A program made the position numbers and the translations under genes. Under the pieces are notes generated by a model, which did no database searches, was not told the DNA's origin, and worked only from the letters and a program-made list of their open reading frames with translations. From positions 113,609-177,608 of the forward strand of contig QXCR01000052.1 in assembly GCA_004380135.1 (NCBI GenBank): DNA of 64,000 bases. The letters are read 5' to 3'. The DNA comes from Stemphylium vesicarium (taxonomy: Eukaryota > Ascomycota > Dothideomycetes > Pleosporales > Pleosporaceae). How positions within the stretch are numbered: position 1 is the first letter of the stretch; every line of letters begins with the position of its first letter. Positions 33,715 to 45,697 of the stretch are shown in pieces.

Positions 33715-35457
33715 ATGGAACGCACATCGCTATCAGCAGCGACTCCAGCGCCGCCATCTCCTTTCGCACAGTCATCTACCCATAGCCACCAATTCATCGC
33801 CAGCCGACGACTCTCAAGCGTGCGCCGTCGCTGTAAGAGAGCGAAGCTGCAGCCAAGACCTAGAGCCTCCGTATCCATGTCGCCTGCATTGGACCCCGCG
33901 ACGGGTGAAACCGGCCCCAAAGCATCGCGTGCGCATCTTATAGAGACATCGTCGACCCCGGATTTGGGTCGCCCTAGGCGTGCTACCGCCCAGAGCGACA
34001 TCCAGGACACAATACAGCACCCGGGCAATGTGCGCATCAATGTCCAGGGTGCCTTTATCGTCGACGAGGAACAGCCGGATACACCGCAGAGCGAGGACTA
34101 TGAGCACGATCCGCACGATATCAGACTGCCGAATCACACCTCAGTCGTGAGCCATGTAGCCGTAGATGTGAGTGTACCTGCGTAGTCGTGGGCCTGATTG
34201 GATGCGGCACGCGACCAGTTGCCTGCCACGTCCAACCAGCACCGACCCCCTTGTAGAACCAACAGTAACAGCACTGCTAATTACTCGTTTTGTAGATCGG
34301 AGGCTCCCTCGCGAAACTCGTATACTTCTCGCGCGAACCCGGCGACGATGCGGTGGGTGGTCGGCTCAACTTCTTCAAATTCGAGACGGATCGCATAGAT
34401 GCATGTATAGAGTTTATGCGCAAACTGCAAGCAGACCAGAAGCAGCAGAATGGATCAAAGTCGCCCGACCTGTGTATCATGGCTACTGGCGGAGGTGCGT
34501 TCAAGTACCATGACAAGATACGGGAAGCGCTGGACGTGGAGGTTATAAGGGAGGACGAAATGGAGTGCTTGATCATAGGTACGAACGCGCAGCCATTATA
34601 CTCCGAAAGGTTCCCACTGACAGCAACCCCCTACAGGCCTCGATTTCTTCATCAACGAGATACCCAACGAAGTCTTCACCTACAGCGAAGACAGCCCCAT
34701 GACATTCATGCCCCATCCACCCGACCCACCAAACATCTACCCTTACCTCCTCGTAAACATCGGCTCCGGCGTATCCATGATCAAAGTCTCGGGCCCACGA
34801 CAATACGAGCGTATAGGCGGAACATCACTCGGCGGCGGCACACTCTGGGGCCTGCTCTCCCTCCTCACCGGCGCACGAAGCTTCGACGACATGCTCCGCC
34901 TCGCGGAGAACGGCGACAACTCGAGCGTCGACCTCCTCGTCGGCGACATCTACGGGCAGGCCTACAACAAAATCGGGCTCAAGAGCACACACATCGCCTC
35001 GTCGTTCGGCAAAGTCTACAAAATGAAACGCGCAGCCGAGCGCGAGGCTGAAGACGGATGCAACGGCGATCTCAAGCGCCGCGAAGAAGCAGAACACGTC
35101 CAGGGCTCCGCCGAACTGTCTCACGACCCTGGTTCCTTCCGCCCTGAAGACATGGCGAGATCGCTGCTGTATGCTGTGTCTAACAACATTGGCCAGATTG
35201 CGCATTTACACGCTGAGAAACACGGGCTCCCGAGGATTTACTTTGGTGGCTCGTTTATTGGGGGGCACTCGCAGACTATGAATACCCTGTCTTATGCTAT
35301 TCGTTTCTGGTCGAAGGATACGCGCCAGGCATACTTTTTGAGACATGAGGGCTATCTGGGCGCTGTGGGTGCGTTTTTGAAGAGGCAGCCGAGGAACTGG
35401 GGGAGGAGGGAGAGCTTTGTGGGGGCGGGGGTGAGGCCGGGAAGTAGTAGTGCTTGA
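33715..35457 (+). CDS. Pantothenate kinase, eukaryotic type II
   Basis: Three exons, 33715-34167, 34296-34578 and 34637-35457, phases consistent, 518 residues. Pantothenate kinase phosphorylates vitamin B5 in the first, rate-limiting step of coenzyme A synthesis. Type II (PanK/Cab1) features are plain: VDIGGSLAKLVYF formed across the first splice junction (the phosphate-binding start), CIMATGGGAFKY, YPYLLVNIGSGVSM, and RIGGTSLGGGTLWGL; toward the end IYFGGSFIGGH and a closing FLRHEGYLGAVGAFL. About 140 residues at the N-terminus are Ser/Arg/Pro-rich and not part of the fold, perhaps a regulatory or targeting extension. An insert of about 30 charged residues (RAAEREAEDGCNGDLKRR) interrupts the C-terminal domain. 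Confidence 0.95.
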
Positions 35458-36686
35458 GTTATCCTCCCCGGGGTTAGGGATGTTGTTGTTGGTGTTGGTG
35501 GTTTCTTGTTCGCCTTTTCTCTCCTGAACTTTTGCCGGTTTGGTGATGCGAGATTGGGATATAGATAGATAGAGGCATTTGGGCTTGTTTGTAATCTTGC
35601 TGATATATATTGGTATTATCTTTTCAGCCTCGTAGTGCTGTGCGTTGTGCTTGAGTGACTGTTTCCTACGTATCGGGTCACCGAGATTACTACGGTACTG
35701 GCTGGGTACCTTGGGATCCATCAGTACAAGTCCTCGCAAATGGTTCGTCCATTTTAACACTGCGCAGAGTTAGGCAAGAGGGTGCATCGTATGCGGAAAT
35801 ATTCAGTCCCGAAGTTTTGCAAGATTTCATCAGTCTACTACTACTACTACTGCGTCCATTCCAGCTCAGACGGATCTCCAAATGAGCATGCAATCCATCG
35901 GCGTGCGTTGTTGGCTGTAGGAGGCATATTGCGAGGCATTCCAGTAAAGACTTCCAGCCTTGTGTGGCTTTTGCACAGCCTCTGCTCTTGGCTTGCATGG
36001 CTGCTGAGGCATAACAACCATCTCTTCTGCTGGTTGGTTGGCGTAGCGAAACGGGGCTTGGTTGGGGTGATCTCGCTAGCCTGTGCGTGGCATGCCTCTC
36101 GTCATTTGGGGTTATAAGCACTGCGAGGTAGCCATTTCTTTTTCGTTCCACAACCACTTTCACAGCGGCCTTTGGCCGTCTGTTGGGAGATTTTGGTCGC
36201 CCTTTCTTGTGATTATTATCACCGACTTATCCACCCATTATTCCTTCTTGCTCTTCATTTATTTGACCGAGATTTTGAACATCCCGCGGCTGCTCGATTA
36301 AAGAGTGGCTTCGCGGCGGCTTTCATCCCTCACCCAAAACCCTTGTCGGCGAAGGCCTTCAAGGGTCTTCGCCTCTTCTTCTGGAAGTCACGTCTTTCTT
36401 TCAATGTACTAATTTATACGTTTGCGACCCATACGTTTCCAATCAATATGTTTCCGACCCATACGTTCCCGATCGATGCTTTTCATACGTTCCAGAGCAT
36501 ACGGATACCTTTGTGTTCATCGGTAGTTATCGCCTATTTCAGCATATTAGCGACCAGGATCAAGATCAGTGCCACTCACCAGGCGCCTTCGAGTACGATG
36601 TCAGTCCTGTCATACATCGTCCCTATCTAGGAACTCTAGAGAGTGATGATGTTTCAGAGCACAGCCGAATCACAAGTAAGGAGCAG
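35458..36686. other. Intergenic; holds a CTA microsatellite and a degenerate 20-base repeat
   Basis: 1.2 kb. A CTA/TAC run lies at about 35834-35851. Around 36420-36490 a unit containing CATACGTTYCC recurs three to four times at 15-30-base spacing. The upstream part of the zinc-finger gene (5' exon or UTR) probably lies within the last 200 bases. Confidence 0.5.
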
Positions 36687-37229
36687 ATGTCAGCGGACAT
36701 CGCCGCTGACGAATCGAACGAGAACGAGAGTTCAAGCCCCCCTTCAACCATTGGCAACACATCATCCTCGTCAACCAGATACACATCACTCCAGGATACG
36801 CCCACTCACCAGCTTGATACCCCGGCATCCGAAGTTGAGCCTGCAACAACAAACAGGTCACCAAACTTGAACTCATCCACGCCCAAGGTAGAAGCGGAAT
36901 TCCAGTGCTCTCTTTGTCAAGAAACATTCTCTCGCCGTTGCGACCTGAAGTAAGTCATGTCTATGGTTAAACGAAGAGACCCATCTAACAGAACCCGAAG
37001 CAAGCACATCAACCGGATACACGAGAAACGCTCTCGGTGTCCATACGAAGGCTGCCCCCAAAAGCCTTTCGGATTCGAAGCGGACCTAAAGCGGCACATC
37101 CAAGCGAAACACGCCGCCGTAGGGAAAGCTGACGTTAAGTGTCTTGTTAATGGTTGCGTGGAGAAGTTCTCGAGGAAAGACAACATGTTAAGACATATGA
37201 GAAAGAGACATCCGGGAGTTTCGCCTTGA
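36687..37229 (+). CDS. C2H2 zinc-finger protein (three fingers), 5' end uncertain
   Basis: The clear part is exon 36687-36949, a 51-nt intron 36950-37000, and exon 37001-37229; 163 residues from the first in-frame ATG at 36687. The frame stays open upstream to about 36513, where an acceptor-like TATTTCAG lies, so an earlier exon is likely. The acceptor at 37000 was chosen because it restores a standard first finger: C-x2-C-x12-H-x4-H with FSRRCDLNKHINRIH. Finger 2 is C-x4-C-x13-H-x4-H and finger 3 C-x4-C-x12-H-x4-H (FSRKDNMLRHMRKRH), ending eight residues from the stop. The N-terminal part is Ser/Thr/Glu-rich. Probably a sequence-specific transcription factor of unknown target. Confidence 0.75.
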
Positions 37230-38121
37230 CGTGGGATTGCGGCGACTGAGTACAGTAACAGCTGAGATGCCTGACCATGCTAGTTATAGACAATAGATAC
37301 TGCGTGATTTTTTTCTACCACATCTCTCTGGAGAATACGAGACGTCACACGCAAGCATGACAGAGATCGCTAACCACATTCTTATACCTACAAAGCAGCC
37401 TTTAGGTAGAGAAAAAGAATCCACGACACCGCAGCATATGCCAAGCTGAACCATCTCGTACATGCTGACAAGCATCCAAGATCACGATAGTAAGCCCACC
37501 GGGCGAAAAAAAAAGGCATTATACAACTTATCGGACGCCTTGAACACGGCAACTCAAAGATACGCGCGCGCCACACCAACACGCGCCAACCCCACCCAGC
37601 CTAGCGCCATCTACACGCCATACCCAATCCAGCCCATCCTCTTTCCCTTTCCGACCAAACCCACCCAAGCTTTGTCATCTACCTTCCCTCCTGCGTCAAC
37701 AACCGTGTATATACCACCGGCAGAATCAGTTCACCAAGCTCGTATTTGTAAGATTCGCTGGATCGGAACTAGGAAGCATGGTTCCTTTACCTACGTTGGA
37801 CTCTTGGAAAGCGCGAGCGTCGTGCATGATGCTTGGCGGTGCTAGGCATGAGAGAGAGAAGGAGAAAGAGGATGACGGAAACAAGGCCACGGACGGAATT
37901 TTGGAGCGGATTGGAAATGTGGTCGTGAGGGATTGGAAGCAGTGGTGGGAAGGGGATGTTGAGTATAAAGAACTGTTGTTCGACCTGAGGGTTTGAATAT
38001 TATATACATCAAATATCTACTCTACTTTGCAACATCAGCTACCTTCGCACCAAACACCACCACCACCACCACCACCACCACAAGAGAACTGTTCAAACCC
38101 AGCATCTCAGCACCAGCAGCC
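37230..38121. other. Intergenic with CAC microsatellite
   Basis: 892 bases. A 72-codon ATG-initiated frame at 37778-37996 has no recognisable features and is not called. A CAC run at about 38055-38081 lies in the 5' leader of the next gene. Confidence 0.5.
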
Positions 38122-39069
38122 ATGCCATCCTACCTCATCACCGGCGCATCCCGAGGTATCGGCCTCGCCTTCCTCGAAACCCTCTCCGCAAACCCGTCCA
38201 ACACCGTCATCGGCCTCGTACGCAACGTCCCCACTACAGAGGCGAAAACCAGCTCTTGGAACAGATCCAACATCCACCTCGTCCCCGGCGACCTAGCGGA
38301 CTACGATTCCCTGAAAAGCGCCGTAGACGCCGTATCCGCGATAACAGATGGACGTTTGGACTACATCATCGCAAACGCAGGTGTGGTCTCGGATGACTTT
38401 GATCCGTTATCAATTCTGTAGGCCCCCCTACCTCCCTGACGTCTGCAAAAAATTGGATAAAGTGCTTGGACTGATCAGATGAAACAACAGTGGAAAAGAC
38501 CCCACAGCCCTAACCACAAACCTAACCTCCCTCATCAACATCAACCTCATCGGCAACATCCACCTCTTCAACCTCTTCATGCCCCTCGTACTCCGCGGTG
38601 ACGTGAAAAAGGTCATCACCCTCTTCACTGGCATGGCGGATGCGGAGATGGCACGGAAATACGATGTTTTTGAGAGTCCGCTATATTCTATCTCGAAAGC
38701 GGCGATGAATATGGCTATCGCCAAGTTTAGTGCGGATTACGCAAAGGAGGGTGTACTGTTTTTGGGTATGTCGCCTGGGATGGTGGATTCGGGGACGTTT
38801 GATGATAGTAAGTTGCCCTTTGTTCTTTTGAATGTACTTTTGCGGTGGGATGGTTTACTGATGAGTGTTGTTAAGTTACGGATGAAAAGAAGAGCAAGCT
38901 CATGGTCATGTCGGGCAAGTTCGTGAAGTATCAACCAGAGTTCAAGGGCCCCATCTCTGTGGAGGAGTCGGTCAAGGCTGTGTTGAGTGTGGTGGAGAAG
39001 TCGAGTGTTGCGGAAGGTGATGGTGGCGCTGTTTACTCGCACCTTGGCAAGGGGGAGTTGTGGATTTGA
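38122..39069 (+). CDS. Short-chain dehydrogenase/reductase
   Basis: Exons 38122-38417, 38491-38807 and 38876-39069 join in phase to 268 residues. Classical SDR layout: nucleotide-binding TGASRGIG at residues 7-14, DYIIANAGV at about 85-93 (the NAG motif), and the active-site YSISK near residue 150 with the Lys four positions after the Tyr. The MSPGMVDSGTF segment is the usual cofactor-closing loop. It should reduce a carbonyl or oxidise an alcohol with NAD(P); the substrate cannot be told. The protein resembles the C-factor/sniffer-like SDR group in which the start reads SYLITGASRGIGL. Short CA-rich leader, no targeting signal. Confidence 0.9.
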
Positions 39070-39309
39070 GTGGGGTGTTGAATGAGGATGGGAGGTCAAA
39101 CACCTGTTTTGGGATTACTAGTTATATCTTCATATGTATAGAATAGGACAATCTAGGAGGTTTACCCCCAGCTCCATCTCACTCATTCCGGAATGTCTCC
39201 TGGGTTGCCCCGAGTCGATTATACTACGTCTTTCGGACACCTTGTATCAACGAGACCATTAAGAAATGAGCAATGAGCTCTGTCGCCGTCCCGCAGTCAA
39301 CACCATTTC

Positions 39310-40862
39310 TCAATGTGATTCGCTCTTCCTCGACCTTTTCACGGCACTGCGATCAACTCTCGGATCTAGCCTGTTCATCAGGTCGCTCTTATAAGGGTTT
39401 GACGTCGATCTAGGTTCGCCTTTTCTTGTCTTCTGCCCCATTCTAGGCGCTGCAGGGTGGACTCCGGGTTCTGGATATTGCGATCCATCAGCAAGGTACC
39501 TCCCTCCCATATGGGGAAACTTACGACTTCGTCGGCGGGACTGGCGCACTAGCCCATCATCGGAATCCGATGAATATCGTTCTGGCTCTTCCTGCGACAG
39601 TTCCTCATAGCGGTCATCGTATTGAGATACGGGCTCCGTATTAGAGCGCTTTGGCGGCTCATACTGCTCCGTATCTACATCGGGATCGAGCATGTTCAGA
39701 ACGCTGCTTTGGTGCGTGGGCTTTGGCTGATGGTAGGAAGGATCGGGTTGACTGTAACCGGGACCGCGTGCAGTTACTTCGCTAGGTGGGACAAGTCTCT
39801 GAGCAGCCTCGAGACCGGAACCGCCGCTGATAGATCCACGGAGGCGGTGGACCTTTGGGTGATCTGTGAATTTCATCGACTCTTCTTCAGGACCAGCTCT
39901 CCATATTGGATCAAGCTTTTCTGCTGCTTCAAGCCCAGACGAAGCGCCGATTGAGCCACGATGCTCATGTGGTGGGTTGGGGCCATGATGGTATTCGTGT
40001 GCTGGGTGCCATGTTTCGTCGAGCTCGTGCGAAGGGTCGCAGGCAAATTCTTTCTCGTCTTTAGGTAATTAGCTTCAATTGCCAAGAATGTAAACGTCCA
40101 GAAACTGCAGAGCATCCGACATTTGGATTCCTAATTGCCTGTAAAAAACGCCCAAACTCACCGGTGCCATCAGTATGCACAGTAGGAAAAGAAGACCGTA
40201 AACGAGCTGAGATGTCAGCAGATGAGCTGGCTCGGATCAATTCGAATGGAAAGGGTATATTGATATTAGAGTGTAGGGTTATGTGATCTATCTACGTGTT
40301 TCGTAGCCCGTACCGCCAACTGCAGATGTAGGATCGGCGCGGTGGTCTGTATCCGAGTCAAAGCGTGAATCAAGCTTGTTGCTAACATTGGTCGAATGAG
40401 GACCGGCGTTGGTAGAGGTTGTCGCTGTTCCCCTGTGGTCGGTGTCTGAATCCCATCTTGGGTCAACCTTGTTGCCGATGTTGGAGTTGTGCGAACCGTA
40501 GTTGGTGGCCGTGGTGCCGGTCGTGTTCATGCGCTCGCGGTTGGCATCAGCGTCGGCGGGAGTGACACCAGCACTTGCAGGATGGCCGCGGTAGCCACGG
40601 TCCCACTCGTCGACTCCTTTGTTGGCGATTTCTTGGTTCTTGGTTGCGCTCGCCTTGTCGCCACTCGCCTCGTCGACCATGGACATGGCATTACCGCGGA
40701 TTGCTTCGCCAGTACCCTGTGGTTGTCATTCAATAACCAAAGTAACTATAGGTTCGCGCAGCATTTTTGTCGCGCCAAAGAAAAGGGCCAACTTACATGG
40801 ATCATTCCCACTCCCTTGCGGATAGACTCGCCAAGGCCGCCGTTAGAATGTGTACCAGTCAT
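39310..40862 (-). CDS. DPR-motif dehydrin-like stress protein
   Basis: I join four exons: 40862-40797, 40716-40314, 40230-40162 and 40058-39310. Every phase matches and the product has 428 residues. It is extremely hydrophilic, Gly/Asp/Ser/His-rich, with no cysteine-rich or membrane part. Motifs of the fungal dehydrin-like (DPR) class recur: GNKVDPRWDSD at about 103-113, SNKLDSRFDSD at 134-144, NMLDPDVD at 301-308 and NRLDPRVD at 408-415. An internal duplication reads RGSIGASSGLEAAEKL (about 213-228) and RGSISGGSGLEAAQRL (about 253-268). DPR proteins are linked to desiccation, osmotic and oxidative stress tolerance in Tuber and Alternaria. The join at 40314/40230 is the least certain: unspliced, the first half ends at a stop at 40288 (164 residues) and the second half would have no in-frame ATG. 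Confidence 0.7.
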
Positions 40863-41964
40863 ACTGCTGTATGGAGTATCTCTCGTAGATTGCGAATAAT
40901 AATTAAAGAGTTTGTGTAGGCGTGGCTCGTAGGTGCGTATAGGATAGGGTATCAAGTTGTGGTCGTGGAGGATGAAGCAGTAAAAACTGGCGGGGGAAAG
41001 AGATGTGATATACAAGTGATGATGACTGACGGCACCTGCCACGCAACCGGCTCACGGGCTCATCCTGCCATGTTTTGCGTCTTTTTTCGACGTAGTTGGG
41101 GTAAGGGCATTGCGACATAGTCGTGGAGATGTGATGTCATGGTCGGCATGCAGGATGTGGCAGTGCCGATAGGGCTGAGCTAGGATGCTTTGAGACTTTC
41201 TTCGGACGATCTTGTTTGCGAGAAACCATTGTTGTCGTTTCGCACAGGCCAGATAATTTGCTTGAAGCAAATATGGCCAAGAGTTTGCCTTGTGCATTAA
41301 GTGAGGAGGGGTTCGATGTTGTGATGTTGTTGGCTGCGTTGCTGGGTTTGACTTACGCGCTTTACAATGAAAATTACAAACCCCGGAAATGTTGCATGCA
41401 TACCAACGACTGGAAATACCAAGATAAATACTCCTACTAGCTACATGACTCATGTTACACTCAAGTCAGCCAATATATCCAGCTGCAGCATGCAACCACA
41501 GAGATCACCATGTTATCTAGAAACGTCATAGTATTCTACGAAGAGACTTGGTAACAGAAAATTGCGCCAGCACGCATGTGCAATTGCAGTATACGGCAAT
41601 GAAGATCACCCATGACCTATTGACAACTTTTATGCCGTGCAGGAGTTGCAGAAGTCTTATTGTACATGTAGGAATATGTTCATTACATATAGTTAAGTGC
41701 TTCGGTGTTTTCCAGAACTCAGAAAAGCAGAATTATTTTCTGCACGAACTATCGTTCCTGGCACAGCACAAAAAGATGTGTTGATCACTGCTCTCCTGAG
41801 ATCGTCATGCAGTTCGGAAATATCACAATCACTTGGGAATAGATTTGGTAGATTGTTTTGCATTCTTTTGATGTCGTAGCTCATAACATTATCTCATGCT
41901 CATCCACCAACGCCCACCCCTCAGGGATTTGTCGCATCTCTACACATGACCAGTGGAAAGCTTC
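40863..41964. other. Intergenic, nothing recognised
   Basis: 1.1 kb between the dehydrin-like start and the aldolase stop. No feature recognised. Confidence 0.5.
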
Positions 41965-43477
41965 TTAAGCCTTGCCAGTGGCGAAGAAGTCCTCGAGAGC
42001 GACCTTAATGCGCTGCGACATGGTCTTCTCTCCCTCACGAACCCAGACGCGGGGGTCGTAGTACTTCTTGTTAGGCTTGTCTTCGCCTTCGGGGTTGCCG
42101 ACTTGGGTTTGGAGGTAGCCGCTCTTTGATTGGACGTAGTCACGGATACCTGAGAGGGTCAGCGTGGAATAGCGGTTAGAAGCACACGACATACCTGAGA
42201 GATAGGCCCACTGCATGTCCGTATCGAGGTTCACCTGTGATTTAAGTCAGTCGAATTTCCCAAAAAGTGAAGTTTGCCAAAAGAAACCAAAACCAAAAAA
42301 CAGTATTGCCAGGCCAGGACGGGGAACTTGCCTTGACGACGCCATAGCTGATAGCGTCCTGGAAGTCCTTGACGCCGCTGCCGGAACCGCCGTGGAAGAC
42401 GAGGAAGACGGGCTTGTCGTCCTTGGCACCGGTCTTCTCCTTGACGTATTGCTGGTGCTTCTGGAGAAGCTCAGGACGAAGCTTCACGTTACCAGGCTTG
42501 TAGACTCCGTCTAAATGGCGTATGAAGTCAGCGTATGTCTGCGGTTGTAATGAGGGGGGCATTATGGGTGTGGAAGGGATAGTTGTGTTTTGGGTTCACT
42601 TACGGACGTTGCCAAATCCAGCGGCGATGCTGAACAGAGGCGAGACGGCAGAAAGCTCCTTGTAAATGTCGTAGATCTGCGGGAGGAGCTTAGTTAGCCT
42701 ATGATTGAACAAAAAAGGAATTGGGATTGGGAAAACTTACGTCTTCTGGCTGCGTGTACAGCAGGTTGTTGTCGACATCTTCGTTAGAGACACCATCCTC
42801 TTCTCCTCCAGTGATACCGATCTCCATCTCGATCATCTGCTTCATAGGGGCGGCGCGCTCGAGGTACTTCTTCGTAGTAGCGATGTTCCAGTCCTTAGGC
42901 TCCTCAGAGAGATCGATCATGTGAGATGAGAAAAGGGGCTCGCCGTGAAGCTTGAAGTAAGCCTCGTCAGCGTCCATCATGCCGTCCAACCATGGCAGAA
43001 GCTTCTTGGCGCAGTGGTCGGTGTGCAGAACTACGGGAATTCCGTATGAAGGAGCGATAGAGCGGATGTAGTGAGCTGCAGCGACACTTCCGGCGATGGA
43101 GGCCTCCTGTTTGGAATTCGCGACACCCTTTCCAGCAAAGTAGGCAGCACCTCCATTGCTCAATTGGAGGATGATGGGGGACTTGGAGTCGCGGGCAGCC
43201 TCGAGGGATGCGACGACAGTGGAAGAGGAGGTAACGTTGATCGCGGGGATAGCGTAACCCTCGGACTGAGCGTGCTTGAAAAGCTTGTGGAGCTGGGTTA
43301 TGTCAGTTATTTGCTCGAGGCAAGATCGAGGGTCGAGGGTCGCGTACATCGTCACCAACGATGACACCGGCCCTGATACAATGTTAGCTTGCGTGCGCTT
43401 TGGAAATATCGTATGAGGGGTCAGGCGGGGTCGCAAACAACGTACTTGCGGCTGAGAACTTCAGATGCTTGAACCAT
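41965..43477 (-). CDS. FBA1: Fructose-bisphosphate aldolase, class II
   Basis: Seven exons: 43477-43446, 43372-43348, 43292-42741, 42676-42604, 42510-42332, 42234-42195 and 42149-41965, giving 361 residues, the usual length. The enzyme splits fructose 1,6-bisphosphate into two triose phosphates in glycolysis and works in reverse in gluconeogenesis. Class II marks are present: the zinc-site HTDHC at 109-113, GITGGEEDG, FHGGSGSG of the phosphate-binding loop and NLDTDMQWAY. Six introns in a core glycolytic gene is many for this group. The fifth intron begins with GC (AAG|GCAAGT), not GT; this is the only placement that keeps the family sequence YGVVK-VNLDTD. Confidence 0.95.
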
Positions 43478-44339
43478 GTTGATTGTATTCGTTGTAATGT
43501 CGTTTGTATTCTGGGGAATGGGGGTTTCAGTAATTGAAGAGTTGAAGGATTTGTAGTGTGTTCAGAGAAAAGCGCAGAGATGTTGGGAGCTCAAGTAAAG
43601 GTCAAACTGGTAGTAGTGGGGGACCAAGGCTCTGGCGGAGCCACAAAAAAACAACCCCGCTAATGACGCCGCAGCAGTGACGCAGCAGTGTCGCTCCAGC
43701 TTCCCTCACCTCACCCCAGCCTACCCACGGACAGTAAAAACAAAGATATGGCAGTGATATTCCCCACAGAGGATATACGATACTGCTAACATCAAAGAAA
43801 TCATCTTACGTACCTTGCGACACGAATTGTTTACTGCTGCATTGATCGAATGTGAGCGACTGCAATGCTTCCTCACGTCACGCCCGTGATATGATACATG
43901 ATGATGCTTCACGGCCGCGCTCTGAAGTCATGGCGGGGCCGCTTGTGCTCGGCAGCACGGAAGTAAAGTGGGCTCTTTTTCGCATCGCATGTAATAGCTC
44001 TTCGTAGCTCAACGAAACATCATTGCATCCACAAGTGACATATTGCCCGAGATTCGCCGCAAAACGCTATCATTCCTTACGCCTTGAATTACCGAGCCAG
44101 CCAGTCGTACCATTTCATCAGCTCCGTGTCATGGCTATGCAACGACAGCCTGTCAGGGTCCCACCAATGAAATCACCGTGATGCATCGACGGGAACATGC
44201 GAGATATCGTGATTGTGATTGAGGCGTTGTCCAGTTTTTCCGATATGCGGAAAAGAACGTGGCGTGGATGGTACAGGCATATCTTTACAGCGAGCGGAAG
44301 AATACTCAGGCTACGTGGTTCTGGACCTGGGGGATGGCC
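43478..44339. other. Aldolase promoter region and convergent-side spacer
   Basis: 862 bases upstream of the aldolase, reaching the 3' end of the bL9m gene. Nothing specific recognised. Confidence 0.5.
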
Positions 44340-45335
44340 TTATGCTTCCGTTTCCTTCGCTCTGATTCGGATGTTTCGCACCAGAGGTTCCTCTGCGCCG
44401 GGTAACCGTATCTCGGCCTTGAATGTGCCTAATTGCTTCACACGCGACGCATCTCCCTCTTCATGCCCCGAGACGAACTTGACGTCAGCCTCATTCAGTA
44501 TAACACGAGCTGCCTCATCATTGTGCGCCAGCGCTCCCTTGATGGTAGTGACCAAGTCGGCGCTGGAGACAGAGCCGTAAATGGCATTCGCCGATGCCTT
44601 TGCCCTTCCCATAGCGGCTGCAGTCAAGATGTCTGCTGCGCCTGACGCGCCTACTCGCTCTCGTGTTGGACTGTCTTGTTCGATGCGCTGGCGGTAGAAG
44701 TCGATCGTTGGTGGTACGAAGGCGTTCAAAAGCTCCATGGATCGTTCGGGCTGTCGCTGTTAGAAGGCGGATTACAACCAAGGTGTAATGGTACGTACAC
44801 TCAGCACATCAATCTCAATTGGTCGTACGTAGTGCTTCGGCTGCTTCATGTAGTCCTCTTCATCCTCTTCGACCTCTTCCAGGTTCAGTCTTACGCCGAA
44901 TGTGACGTCGCGAGCCATGTCTACATCCTGGGCCTTCAATTGCTTCATCTGGGTAGCGGGGACATAGTCGGCGACACGTGCGGGGAACCAGCGGTTGCGC
45001 ATAAGGGAGGGGTTGAGCGGGACATATGAGCCTTTATCGTATTAGCCAGTGCGCACTTGGTGGTGTCTAGGCGCATGCTTGACAGCAGCAGTAGCATCAT
45101 GAAGAAGCCATCTGAAGCCTCAACCAAGCGCCCACACGTGATGCATCGTACCTGCGCGACCAAACCTTGGCACGTCCTTTAGCAGCTTCACGACAATGTT
45201 ACGCTCGGCCTCCTTCGCCTTCTTAGAGATGTTGCGTGTCTGCTGCGTCCCCCACGCATCCAAATTTTGCCGCGTGGCCCTCCGTATGCATGACGTGCAC
45301 TGAGGCAGCAACGTCGAAGTCCTCAGCGAGGCCAT
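44340..45335 (-). CDS. Mitochondrial large-subunit ribosomal protein bL9m
   Basis: Exons 45335-45152, 45031-44799 and 44756-44340, phases consistent, 277 residues. The bL9 N-terminal domain is recognisable: VVKLLKDVPRFGRAG, then after the first intron YVPLNPSLMRNRWFP, the loop that in bacteria reads Y-x-R-N-x-L-x-P. It binds 23S-type rRNA in the mitochondrial ribosome. The N-terminus (RTSTLLPQCTSCIRRATRQ) is an Arg/Ser/Thr-rich presequence. The C-terminal half is longer than bacterial bL9, as in fungal Mrpl50-type proteins. It shares a 362-base divergent promoter with a ubiquitin protease that also looks mitochondrial. Confidence 0.88.
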
Positions 45336-45697
45336 TGTGCGTGTTGTCGTGGAATTCGTCCCGGTCCAAAGAAAAGTGTTGGTCGTCCAAACAATTCTGG
45401 CGATCCTTGCGGCGGAGGCGGAAGGTGCAAGTGGCCGGTGCTACTTGCCGTAGGTAGGCTCGGCATACTTTGCGCCCGCCTCACGAGCAAACGACAGATG
45501 ACGGCCAGCGCGATATCAAAAGCTGGGCAGCAGTCGGGCAATGGCGTCGGCCGCAGTCAGACTTCCTCTACGCCTTTCCCATAATATTCTCGCCGCACAA
45601 CCTTAACACAACCGCGCACCGCATTTGCGACACCAGTGTGCAAGACCCCAGCTTTTCCGTCCAATCCCGCGGTAGCGGGAGTGACAGGCGCCGCAAG
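45336..45697. promoter_or_regulatory. Divergent promoter between bL9m and ubiquitin-protease genes
   Basis: 362 bases separate the two divergent ATGs. Both products appear mitochondrial, so co-regulation is possible (inference). No specific motif identified. Confidence 0.45.

Noticed and set aside
37778..37996. 72-codon ATG frame with WKQWWEGDVEYKELL end
   Set aside because: No homolog known to me, no intron or signal features; could be real, but cannot be supported.
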